Numbered from the stretch's first letter, positions 22,870-33,194 are shown. The stretch: 64,000 nucleotides of DNA from Buxus sempervirens (GCA_947561395.2 OX387190.1:19772858-19836857); one strand, 5' to 3'. The notes: generated from the sequence alone by a model not told the origin. Made by a program: numbers and translations.

Positions 22870-24470
22870 TAAACATGTACATTTATATATGAGTAGACAT
22901 GTACCAATGTGCACACATGTAGATGTGTGTAAACATGTGCCCATGTGTGTACATTTGTAAACATGTACATGTGTGTACACAGGTACAGGTACATGTGTGT
23001 ACACATGTACATATACATACATGTTTACACATGTACACATGTGTACATGTACACACATGTCTGTACATGTCTACAAATTTCTGTACCTATAAACACGTAC
23101 AAGAACATGTACTTGTGTACATGTACGTATACCCACGCACACACATTTGTGTAATTGTGTACACACATGTAAGTACATTCTTTGATGTGTATAGGCTTGC
23201 TTGTATGTATGTGTACACAAGTAGACACATGTACCGAAGCGTATATTAGGGTAGGCCACAGGTACCCCACTTAAACCTAAGGTAGCACAAGATATAATAC
23301 GAAGGTACCCCGGTGTTAAAACGAAGGTACCCTGTAGAAGGAAAGTGGAAGAGACGTCAACGCACGGACGTTGGTCATGAACGCGCGAACGTTCCTGCCG
23401 AAGAAGACAACTGTTGCACGCGCAATAATAACTTTCACGCTCGCGCGTTCGACTTTAACGTCCGCGCGTTAACGTTTCCTAGTAATTCCTCATATTGGGT
23501 ACCTTCGCCTTACGTGTGGGGTAGCTTCATTCCCTATCCTTGGGTACCCACGTATTAGTTGGGGTTCCTATGACATTGTCATCTGTGCACACATGTTAGT
23601 ACATTTTTTGATGTGTATCGGCTGCTTTCATGTATTTGTACACATGTATGTACAAGCACAGGTGCGTAAATTAGCGTAGGATACAGGTACCCCAAATAAT
23701 AATAAGGTACCCAAGGATATAATACGAAGGTACCCCTGTTTTAAAAGCGAAGGTACCCTGTAGAAGGAAAGTGGAAGAGACGTCAACGCGCGGACGTTGG
23801 TCATGAACGCGCGAACGTTCCTGCCGAAGAAGACAGCTGTCGGACGCGCATTAATAGCTTTAACGCTCGCGCGTTGGACTTTAACGTCCGCGCGTTAATG
23901 TTTCCTAGTAATTCCTTATATATGGTACTTTCGCCATCAATATGGGGTACCGTCATGTTATTGTTTGGGTACCCACGTTTTATGTGGGGTACCTATGACG
24001 TACTTGTTTTCGTAATTGTGCCTACCGTAAGTTATCATTTGGGGGCACCTCTGGCTTGTTTGCTGATGTACCTTACAAATGTACACATGGACATTGTCAT
24101 CTGTGTACACATTTACACATGTGTATATGTGTACACATGTGCGTGTGTGTAAACTCATGTGCCCATGTGTGTGCATGTGTACACGCTTACACATGTCAAT
24201 ATGAGCACACATGTACATGTGTGTACATTTGTACACATACATGTACATTTACATGCATTTGAACAGATGTAGACATGTGTGTACATGTGCACACATGTCC
24301 GTACATGTACACGTTAAAGAACATGTACTTGTGTACACATATATTATGTACATGTGTACACATGTACAGACCTGGGTACATGTGTACACATATATACATG
24401 TACATGTGTACACATGTACACACATGTGTACAATCATGTGTACACACATATACAAATGTACATACATGAA
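22870..24470 (-). repeat. Right arm of 4.5-kb imperfect inverted repeat
   Basis: Reverse-complement partner of 19960-21560. It contains the same order of TGTACA minisatellite, GGTACC words and CG-palindrome pairs, mirrored. A transcript across it could fold into a long hairpin. Confidence 0.8.
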
Positions 24471-25187
24471 CGCTCGGACGTTTTCGTGAACAAAACCCGT
24501 TGGGACACTTTAAAAAAGTTAAAAGGCTCTGGGGACGACACATATTTAATATCAACGCGCGCACGTTCTCGTGAACGCTCGGACGTTCGCTTCGGGTTTG
24601 TGTACCGCCGCGTTTTTGCATGAGGTATCCCCACATTTTGCCTGGGGTACCCCAATCATAAACCGAAGGTACCCTTTGAAGAATTCCTTATGTTTTGGCA
24701 AATATTTAATATCAACGCGCGCACGTGCTGGGCGCGTGTGTTCGGGCGTTTGCCTATATTTACAAAGAAACAGGTCTGGGGCGTTATTTCGTCCATGCGA
24801 ATCAAAGCCATCCGAAGCGCTTCATCTTCATTGCGATAAAGTCTTCTCAGGGTGGGTACCACTTCTCTTCTGGAAGAGTTCCAAAGCCTATATTTCTGGT
24901 TCGTAGGACTTACGAGATGCTTTACGAACTTTACTGCTTTGATTTTATATGTTACGATTAGGGTATTAATTTGTTCATTTAGGGTTTCCGATCTATGTGT
25001 TTATTCTAATGTCTTGAAGAGGTACATTTTGGTTTATCTTCGTCGGAATGGTTTATATTATCGGTTGCAATCAAGTTACTATTCACTTTTCCTATAAGCC
25101 TTTGACAAGTACACATCCCTATTGTTATCTCCCTGACACGTGAATAACGCCTGCACTTTTTCCTCAAGTGTTGGGGTTTTTTTTTTT

Positions 25188-25199
25188 ATGTATATAGGG
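25188..25199 (+). promoter_or_regulatory. Putative TATA box of accessory gene 3
   Basis: ATGTATATAGGG follows a T-run and lies about 150 bp before the start codon at 25352. This is the only TATA-like word in a suitable place; assignment is inference. Confidence 0.5.
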
Positions 25200-25351
25200 A
25201 GTGGGTTTTTTCCACACAATTATTCATATTATTCACATTCTATATTATTTGCATTCGGTAGCACTCATCTTTTCTGTGTCTAACATTATCGTTTGCTATG
25301 TGTTGTTTTGTGCATATTTATTTTTCTTCCTCTCTTCTTCTGAAATCTTAG

Positions 25352-27190
25352 ATGGCCCCTAAGACCAGAGCCTCATCTTCTAAACCTAAGAAATCCTCCA
25401 GGACAGCCAATAAGAAACGCAGGATTGATTCATTTGATAATTCAATCTTCATCGATCGGCAGGCCAAGAAGCTGTACGAGAATGATTTCAGCCACAGACA
25501 AATCTTGCTTGAAAGAGGGGTTATTCTAGAAGACTTCCCCGAGTCTATTAGTGCAGCATTTACCGGGAGGGGATGGGATAACCTCTTCACCAACTTCCTG
25601 CTCCCATCCCAACACCTAGTATATGAATTCTATTCAAACATCCACAACATCGCAGACGGTCCATCCTTCGATACCTCTCTCAGAAGGCAGCCCATCCATG
25701 TAGATTCTGATACCATCGCTGGGGCCCTAGGTATTCCGAGAGTTGAGAATCCTGAATTCCCGTATGTTGATGCTCCCTTACCACAATTGCTCAATGAAGT
25801 GGCTGCTTTTTTACTGACCACTGAGAGGGAGGGGGACTATGAGGGCAAAGCTCTGGATTCCTCCAAGTTTACATTTGACACCTCATTCATATACAAAATC
25901 CAATGCTTTAACGTTGCGCCGGTGAGTCACAGATCAACTGTGCCTCCTATGAGGGCACTCTTGCTTTATGCATTGGTCAACAGGCATTCAATTGATGTTC
26001 CCACCATCATGATTTCGACTATGCTTGACTGTTTGCTCGATACCAAACGTAGGTGTGGACTTCCTCTCGGGTGTGCCATTGCAAAGATAGTCAAGATGCA
26101 TCAAATTGACTTCCCCGAGTATGAGTTACTTGCTCCCCTTCCTCCTATCAATATTGCAACATATAATAAGTCCAAGGGGCAATACAACAAGTCTCATCCT
26201 CCACCCCCTCCCCCTGTTCCAGGGGTCCATGCGCCTTCTCCTCCATCTCCTCCCCCTGCTGGTGAAGATGCTCCTACTCCTCCACCCCCTCCCCCTGTTT
26301 CAGGGGTCCATGCGCCTTCTCCTCCATCTCCTCCCCCTGCTGGTGAGGATGCTGCTGCTCCTCCATCTCCTCCCCCTACTGGTGAAGATGCTCCTGCTCC
26401 TCCATCTCCTCCCACTGCTGTTGAAGATGCTCCTGCTCCTCCATCTCCTCCCCCCAATGTTTCTATAGGACATGAGCATGATCTTCCTCTCCTGGAGTCT
26501 GCTACACATGATCAACCTGTGGAACATGATATTCCATCCTCATCGACGCCTGCTCCTGCTACTGCTCCTATAGACCAAACAACTTCTTCCCAATTTCCTC
26601 GTGGACTCGCATCAATCCTTTCACAGGTTATGGGCATGCAATGTGAGTTGATGAATCAAACCAAGCTACTTCTTGAGAACCAGGAGACGATGAAGCAGCA
26701 GATAAAACAATTGTACGATGGTCAGCTTGCATACAAGCATGAAACTGATCGCCACGTTGCTAAGATGGAACATCTTCTTCAGAACGTAGAAAGTGACACC
26801 TACTCTGTGAGAAAGGATGTACGAGAAGTGATTAAGCCGAAGTTTGCACAAATTGACAGCAAGTTGAGTTGGGTGAGGTCAACAGTATGGAATTCTGATG
26901 ACACACTAAAAGCAGTGCATCAGAAGCAGATCAGGCTGAACGAGATATATTTGGAGATGCAACAAGACTACAGCCGGGCCATGAAGCACTTTGAATTGGA
27001 AAATCAGGAGCTTCACAGGCTGAATAGGGACAAGGGAGAACGGAGGACAGTTGTCGATGCAGCTTCTCAAGGTGTCGTTGGAGAGCATATTCCTCCAAGT
27101 GATGAGGAGTACATTCGAGATGAACATTTGTTGCTTGAACCCCTTGAGCCTGCACACAAAGTTCCTGATCCAGCAGGGCCTGCCCCATAG
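25352..27190 (+). CDS. MULE accessory gene 3 (putative plant transposon protein domain, proline-rich)
   Basis: Single open frame of 612 aa, starting MAPKTRASSSKPKK with a basic, nuclear-signal-like N-terminus (KKRR). Residues about 75-265 match the same 'putative plant transposon protein' style domain as gene 2 (GRGWDNLF, VDSDTIAGALGIPR, VPPMRALLLYALVNRHSID). Residues about 285-375 are tandem Pro-rich repeats (PPSPPPAGEDAP type) encoded by a 60-odd-bp DNA repeat at about 26200-26455. Residues about 420-575 look coiled-coil (QTKLLLENQETMKQQIKQL...). The C-terminus is acidic/Pro-rich. No catalytic motif is recognised. It is transcribed away from gene 2 and towards the ULP gene. Confidence 0.78.
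   Translation: MAPKTRASSSKPKKSSRTANKKRRIDSFDNSIFIDRQAKKLYENDFSHRQILLERGVILEDFPESISAAFTGRGWDNLFTNFLLPSQHLVYEFYSNIHNIADGPSFDTSLRRQPIHVDSDTIAGALGIPRVENPEFPYVDAPLPQLLNEVAAFLLTTEREGDYEGKALDSSKFTFDTSFIYKIQCFNVAPVSHRSTVPPMRALLLYALVNRHSIDVPTIMISTMLDCLLDTKRRCGLPLGCAIAKIVKMHQIDFPEYELLAPLPPINIATYNKSKGQYNKSHPPPPPPVPGVHAPSPPSPPPAGEDAPTPPPPPPVSGVHAPSPPSPPPAGEDAAAPPSPPPTGEDAPAPPSPPTAVEDAPAPPSPPPNVSIGHEHDLPLLESATHDQPVEHDIPSSSTPAPATAPIDQTTSSQFPRGLASILSQVMGMQCELMNQTKLLLENQETMKQQIKQLYDGQLAYKHETDRHVAKMEHLLQNVESDTYSVRKDVREVIKPKFAQIDSKLSWVRSTVWNSDDTLKAVHQKQIRLNEIYLEMQQDYSRAMKHFELENQELHRLNRDKGERRTVVDAASQGVVGEHIPPSDEEYIRDEHLLLEPLEPAHKVPDPAGPAP
26200..26458 (+). repeat. In-frame minisatellite coding Pro-rich repeats
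   Basis: Units such as CCTCCATCTCCTCCCCCTGCTGGTG recur about six times within accessory gene 3, all multiples of three in length, giving PPSPPP...GEDAP peptides. Confidence 0.85.
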
Positions 27191-27539
27191 TCTTGAACCT
27201 CTTTTCATGTCATCTGAGTATCGAATGCATCTTATTTGACCATCTTTTTTTACTTATGTGCCTGTAAAACGTTGCGATAAGTGCATGCAAAGCAAATATT
27301 GTTTGGTCTTAGCTTTCATTTGTCATATTCCTCTATCTCCCCAATACACACACATTGGGTCTAGCACGTCGTAATGCGTGTACATGCAAAACAACCAGTC
27401 GAAGTTGCTGGTTATATTAGCCTATGGTAATGAACTTCCACCTACAAGACTAAGGTATTATACGAAATGATTAAAATCTGCAACGAAGGCCGTGGGAAGA
27501 CGGGGAATGCAAAAAAAGTCAGCTTATATTAATCTTAAT

Positions 27540-28145
27540 CTTGAGATACCCTTCCAAACGTGCCTACGTATCCCCCAAATCAACACAGGGTACCCCCCAC
27601 ACGAGCCTTAATTTATCCACAAAAAATACTCCAAATTAAGGGGAGAGTACCTCCAAGTAACACTTAGGTACCCCAAAGGTAAATTTGAGGTACCCCACTA
27701 GAAACCCGAAGGTACCCACACGTACAAAATAGTGGGAGCACATTCAACGCGCGAATCTTTCCTGGTAACGATCGCGCGTACTGTGCACTTTAAAGCTGCA
27801 ACGTGCGGGCGTTAATGATTAACGTCCGCGCGTTAATGATTAACGTCCGCGCGTTTTGTTCATTATCAGTTCCTACTTGGGGGTACCTCCGGCTTACTTT
27901 TGGGTTACCTTAATATTAATTTTGGGGGTACCTGGGTATTACTTAGGGGTACTTTGGCTTATTTGCTGATGTAACTTAGGCTTATTTCGTGGGCGCCTTG
28001 GCCTTATTTCGGCGTGTACGCAACTCTTATTAGGTGACACCTAAGCTTATATGGGGTGCGGATGGTACATTGTGCCGGTTACGGGGTTACCTTAAACTTC
28101 ACACGAACCGTACCTTCATTTTGTTTTGGGGGGGAGTACCTAATG
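27540..28145. repeat. GGTACC / CG-palindrome motif block 4 (between gene 3 and ULP gene)
   Basis: GGTACCCC words at 27588-27720, then AACGCGCGAATC, AACGTGCGGGCGTT and two AACGTCCGCGCGTT words at 27745-27855, then GGGTACCT words to about 28140. It lies between the 3' ends of convergent genes. 28146-28481 is AT-rich 3' flank with nothing recognised. Confidence 0.8.
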
Positions 28146-28481
28146 TATAGTAACTTATTTTAAAATTTGGCATAATTTACGATCAACGAGTTTGACGAAT
28201 CTGTGGCAGAACTTAAGCAATCAAAATAACCAAGCTTTTATTCAATGGATACAATATCCTATGTACACAATACTTTACAAAAATATGATCGTGAAACATC
28301 ATAAAAAACTAAACATGCCATAAAAGTAAAATCCAAGTGAATGCTTGATTCAGCTACAGCATTCATTACAGGAACATCCTTGTCCTCAAATAAATTCATA
28401 CAGATTCCCCAAAAATTAAAATTTTAGTTTGTAGTGTGACGCATGTATAATATAAAAATGTTAATACATCGAACTCTCCCC

Positions 28482-31400
28482 CTAGGTAGAACTCTTCTTC
28501 ACAATATCATCCTTCACCGTGTTTTCTTCGTGGAGGATCATCTCACTCACAATGCTTCTTCTGAATCCCGGAATATCATTCTATTCAAAATTAACAAAAC
28601 TATATTAATAATGTGATCATTTGGAGCTTTTGAAAACACAACTGGATAGGTTAGGAGTTGTAGCGTACCTGCGTGAATGGAGGAGAAAGTTCTCCTCTCC
28701 AGAAAGCGGCGAACTTCATGGCGAAGATTCCACAGTCATGGCTACAAAAGATGCGAGTACAAGTTAATGCTATTAATATCATATCGTAGTAAGTATAGAA
28801 AAGAAAGAATAGGTGGAAAACGTACGGGTTGCCTTGCCGAGGAAGCTTAAGAGCCTCTGCTTTCGTCCTTGGAAATTTGCTTACTAAAACTTGCTTTTCC
28901 CATTGCCAGGTGCATATAATATCTACTGCTTTTAGCTGAAATATAAAAATTGATACTTAATAACAACATTAGTGACACAAGAAATTATTACGCTGATCAC
29001 TTACCACTCCAGTGAGAACTTCACGGGTTCTCCACACCTTCATCGAGTTCAAAAAAAAGACTTTCTTTTTATTCATGTCAACAACACACATGTACCAATG
29101 TTCTTGCTCCAATATAGGGAAAAACAACTGCATACAAACATATTTATTAGCCCTACCCTATTAAAAGATCCCAGCAACAATGGTGAGTTAAGCTTACCAT
29201 TTTGTAGTTCACTATATTCAGTAGGTACGATGGATCAAATTGATCATTAAGTCTGGTAAGTTCTCGGTTTTCTTCTGCCGCGCAAAAAGTCTGAAAAGTT
29301 ATAATATAGGTTCAACAGGAGTATTACAGACAGTGTCAAATTCTTTTGAAGAATGTCGTAATAATTACCCCAATATCTGACAGGAAGAAGTAACATGGGC
29401 CTCCAACCTGCTGTTCCTGGAAATTCAGCATCCGCATGTAGCAATCCAAGATCTACATAGAAAAAAATAAAATCTAAGAATCCAAATATTTATGCGATCT
29501 GACAAGATACTTAGGTTGTTAGACTCCTACCCAGTTGGTAACCCATTTCTCAGGCTTCAAACATTCGAACTCACTGCGGGCAATGAAGACATCAAAGAAT
29601 CTCACCAAAACCTCGCTACATATATATCCCACAAAAGAAACAGTCAAACCATACTCAACAATTTACAAAGCAACAACGCGTCAAACATAAATATGCGAAA
29701 GTACGTACTCTGGATCGAGGTCCTCACGGAATGCATAGTTGCAGACCGCGCTTCCAGCATCCACATGCGTCCTACTAGAAGATGCATCCACTGGTTCGCT
29801 TGCCTACAAGTTTATTAAAAATTCCAAAAAATGAATATATGGCTGTCAACCTAATTCTAACCGAAAAACAAAAACAATTCCTTTAGAAAAACTGAGAACA
29901 AACATACCAATGGCTGTATGGACAGATCTGCAGTGTTCAGATCCGGCAACAACCTAGCCTCCGCACGATCATCATCGTAAGATGGTACCTGAAATATATT
30001 TCATGTAGGTCACACGATCATTACATCGACAATATTGCTCTTCAATCTACTATGGTAAAGTTTTACATGAATGGTTGACATGCAATTAGACATCCAATTA
30101 TATACTACTTACCGTTTGCGTTGGCCTCTCGGCATCGAGCGGTTGCTTACTCTTTCTGGCCCTCTTCTTTTTCTCCCCGGTGATGGTTGTAAAAGGACTC
30201 CTTTTTGCCTTGCCGGGAATCTTCATTCGTTTCAATCTCGGAGCCTCAATGGGTTGAAATGGAACGATTGAACCTTCATATTCTCCCGCTGTTGGATCCG
30301 GGATACATTCCGCCCTAGGTTCAATATCTTCCATCGGCGACACCGGGCAAGGGCCCTCCGGTGCAGAAGCAACGTTCACTGGAATCTCAAATGGTTCACG
30401 TGGACATTCAGGGGTAGGGTAGCTTCGGTAGTCACGAGCATATCCAACAAGCTCGAGAACCATCTCTCTTAGTTCAGCTTGCCCTACTCCAAGATTGCTT
30501 ATCATCAACTTCAATCTCTCCACCTAAACAAATCAAGCCACAAACATTTGCATTTCTATAAGATCTGGAACTTATAATGAATAATGACAAAAACCGATTT
30601 CCATTACCTCCTTCTCCAAAGCCTTCAATCTCGGGGATTTGGCTACCTCACGCTGAAGGGCAGCAACTACCTTTGTTAGCTTCTTTATCGCTGCCCTCAG
30701 TTTATCCTCCTAAAACACATAATCAAGTAAAATTTATGTCCATGTACGTATAATGAATATTGATATTGAGTACCCCCTATTCGAAAATATAAATACAATA
30801 CAATATAATATACCTTCTTCCTCCCCTTTGATTTATCGGACTCCGGAACATTTTCATATTCAATATGTTCCGGAATATTCATGTCCTTTTCCTTTCCTTC
30901 TTTCTCCCTTTCCAACACATCCTCATCATTCCACACGGTGATGAGAGGAGCTGTTGCATCCAACTCTATCGCGCTCCCATCCATGCGCAAGCATTCATAA
31001 TAGAACATCTGCGATTGATTAAACATTTCTTCTATTACAATTTAAGCATACCAAATATATGAAATGTGTGTATAACAATAATTTACCTTTAGAAAAACCA
31101 AACAACCACCGACATATATTTGGTGCTTCTCCTTGTATCGGCGGATTGCAGCAATGAGCCAATCAAGAACCAACTTCGACCAGTTGAGGGTACGGAGTCC
31201 CTCCATATCCATTATGAGATTTAAGAACTTTGTGCTGGCCTCCGGCTTAGCTTGAGGGCATAAAAATGAGCCCAATGCAAGCAATACAAAAAGCCTCAAA
31301 AAATCTTCATCCGCCGTCTCCTTCTCTTGTAGTCTTCTCTCCAGCTCTCCTAAAGGTATCTTACCTTTATCATCACAATACATTTTCTTTAATTCTGTGA

Positions 31401-31707
31401 GGTCATTTTCCACCTCATCGATTTCTATACTCTCCCCGGCAGAGGTCACCCCCAATATCCGCTGAACATCAGGAGGTGATATCTCAAATGTCCTTCCACT
31501 TACTTCAAGGCAACATTTTTCGGGATCAAATGAAGCCAATAAGGACACAATGTTGCCCTTATAACAGTGTTTAATCGTCATATCCAGAAGGCTTCCCAGC
31601 CCAATTTCTCTAACAGCTAGCTTCTGGGACTCGTTCAACCTTTTGATAATTTTTAGAAGTCGTTGAGGACTACATCTATTGCGAACTCCTTCCCCACTTG
31701 GTGCCAT
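28482..31707 (-). CDS. Ulp1-like (C48) cysteine protease of MULE, 13 exons
   Basis: Thirteen exons with GT...AG junctions that join in phase to 723 codons: 31707-31087, 31008-30814, 30709-30608, 30523-30113, 29988-29908, 29803-29709, 29615-29531, 29452-29369, 29290-29198, 29127-29005, 28935-28826, 28741-28669 and 28580-28482. Exon 1 carries a helical domain (SLLDMTIKHCYKGN, FEISPPDVQRILGVTS) like those preceding Ulp1 domains in plant transposons. Exon 4 has a basic, nuclear-signal-like stretch (KRMKIPGKAKR, KKKRARKSK). The protease core occupies exons 7-12: FFDVFIARSEF, catalytic His in EHWYMCVV, FLNS where Asp-Ser is usual, and catalytic Cys in HDCGIF. Ulp1 proteases cleave SUMO-type isopeptide bonds; the substrate of the transposon-borne versions is unknown. 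Confidence 0.88.
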
Positions 31708-31799
31708 TTATCTACAAATAAATACATAAATTGATAAAAAAAACTTTGCAATGTGACTATTTACATGTGCCATCTATAAAATCAAAATGTAAATTGAAA
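31708..31799 (-). promoter_or_regulatory. Upstream flank of ULP gene
   Basis: AT-rich 5' flank directly before the ATG at 31707. No clear TATA box; motif block 5 follows at once. Confidence 0.3.
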
Positions 31800-32660
31800 T
31801 ACGCCTTACGTACCCCACAAATATGCATTTTGTACCCCACAAATAAGAATTGGGTACCCACAAATAGGCCCCCTAAATTGGTTTACGTACACCTACAAAT
31901 TGGCTTACCAAAACCCAATTAAGCCTTCGGTACCCCCAACAAAATAAGGCTTTCGTACCTCACAAATAAGCCTTGGGTATCCCCAAATATCCTCCCCCCC
32001 CCCCCCCCACCCCCACCCAAAATGTTCTAGGTACACCCCAAAAATGCCTTGGTACAAACAAGTGAGCCTTAAGTACTAGCCCCCTAAGCCTTGAGTAACC
32101 CACCAATTATGAATTAATTGGGGAGGGGAGAGGAATCTAAGCCTTACTTCCCAAGATTTTCATCACGATTAAGTACAGGATTAATAGTGACCTGGCGATT
32201 AGGTACGGCGATTAATCAGACGACGAATCGCAGATTTGCGATTAACTGTAAGCAGTGAAACATTGTCTCTGTTTCGTAGCGATTAGGTCTCAGGACAAAT
32301 CGCCGAATCACGATTTCAGGAAGTACCTTAGACCTATATTGGGGATACCTTGGGCTTATATTGTGGGTACTGTAGGTTTAGGGGGTACCTTAGGCTAATT
32401 TTCGTGAGTGGGTTTGGCTTACCATGGGGTACCTTAGGTTTATATGGGAGCTACCTTAGGCTTATATGTGGTACCTTGGGCTAAGAGTGGGGTACCTTAA
32501 TCTGATTTGTGGGGTACCTTAGGTTTATTTGTTGACTACGAAAATGTTTTTTGGGGAGCTCTTCGGGCGTACCTAAAGCTTAACTCGGCAGGTACCCATC
32601 GTTATTTGGAGCAGTACCTTTGGCTTATTTCGCCTGGTACCCATGGCTCCTTATGATACA
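31800..32660. repeat. GGTACC / GATTAATCG motif block 5 (MULE right end)
   Basis: GTACCCCACAAATA-type words (31805-31990), a C-run (about 31990-32010), then GATTAATCG, GCGATTAGG and AATCGC words (32160-32320), then GGGGTACCTTAGG words (32330-32645). The same three-part order, mirrored, makes block 1 at the other end. Confidence 0.82.
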
Positions 32661-33038
32661 TTTGGTCATTGACTCATTATATTATAAAATTAAATAATGA
32701 CTTACAGTCGTCTTTCAATGAGGCTGGTGGCTGTCGTGGTGGTCCCTCAATTACGAAGTTCTTGTGATGGTGGTGGTCCCTTTCTTTCGTCAAGTGGGCG
32801 CGCGCGTTTGTAAGAAAGGGAAACCTCTGTGAAGCAAATGGAGTATGATCCTGTCCCTTTCGTATGCGATGAGGATGACGAAGACGAAGACGAAGAAGGT
32901 CCAGAAATGGCGCAATGTCGGGTAAAGTGCGGACGTGGAGAGGATCCAAAAATAAATAATATGTTTCGCACGTTGCGGACCTGGAGAGGATCCAAAATTA
33001 AATACTATGTTTCGCACGTTTTCATCGAGACGAGGAGA
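32661..33038. other. Right subterminal region of MULE
   Basis: It contains a tandem pair of a roughly 55-bp unit (GCGGAC.TGGAGAGGATCC... ATGTTTCGCACGTT, about 32930-33020) and an extra CCTCTGTGAAGC word (about 32823) shared with the TIR tip. No gene supported. Confidence 0.6.
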
Positions 33039-33194
33039 TTGCCGAGGAGAGAGCCGAGGAGAGTTTTAATAGTTTTTTAAGCGTTTCGTTCAAAATTACT
33101 ATTATAACCTTCGCTTATTCTGGTCCGTTGGATTGCGCTTCACAGAGGATGCCTTTGCTTCACAGGCGATGCGCTTCACAGAGGATCCGCGCGC
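33039..33194 (-). repeat. Right terminal inverted repeat of MULE
   Basis: Reverse complement of 12175-12330, ending CCGCGCGC, then the target duplication CACTTTGAC (33195-33203). Confidence 0.93.

Larger units (their letters stand above)
18955..24880. repeat. Giant composite palindromic motif array between genes 2 and 3 (block 3)
   Basis: About 6 kb of modules built from three parts: (a) GGTACC words every 20-40 bp; (b) pairs of AACGCGCGGACGTT / AACGTTCGCGCGTT-type words around CTTCTTCGGC; (c) 60-460-bp stretches of ACATGTGTACA-type minisatellite. Modules in one orientation lie at about 19260, 19690, 20540, 20960 and 21740; reverse-orientation modules lie at about 22540, 23360 and 23780. A last run of AACGCGCGCACGTT words lies at 24470-24730. 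The many short open frames here (Cys/His/Tyr/Met-rich periodic peptides) are by-products of the repeat. It occupies the divergent promoter space of genes 2 and 3. Confidence 0.9.
12175..33194. mobile_element. 21-kb Mutator-like element with ULP1-like gene (KAONASHI/CUMULE-like)
   Basis: Bounded by 156-bp inverted repeats (12175-12330 and 33039-33194) that look identical by eye, and flanked by the perfect 9-bp duplication CACTTTGAC (12166-12174 and 33195-33203), the length typical of Mutator-like elements. The interrupted copia reading frame resumes on the far side. Contents in order: FAR1-type transposase (+), accessory gene 2 (-), accessory gene 3 (+) and Ulp1-like protease (-). GGTACC-rich repeat blocks separate each of these from the next and from the ends. 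MULEs carrying Ulp1-type genes are known (KAONASHI in Arabidopsis and rice, CUMULE in melon). This size, the four genes and the motif arrays make it unusual. Confidence 0.93.

Noticed and set aside
19960-24470. CRISPR-like or centromeric satellite interpretation of the array
   Set aside because: Repeats are irregular short palindromes and composite modules without equal-length repeats and unique spacers. The setting is a plant transposon and no satellite monomer of fixed length is present.
19400-24500. Dozens of 60-150-codon open frames rich in Cys, His, Tyr and Met
   Set aside because: They appear on both strands and several frames at once and follow the TGTACA minisatellite period; no start context, conservation or domain supports them.
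26194-26457. Minus-strand Gly-rich open frame
   Set aside because: It is the shadow of the Pro-rich tandem repeat in accessory gene 3.
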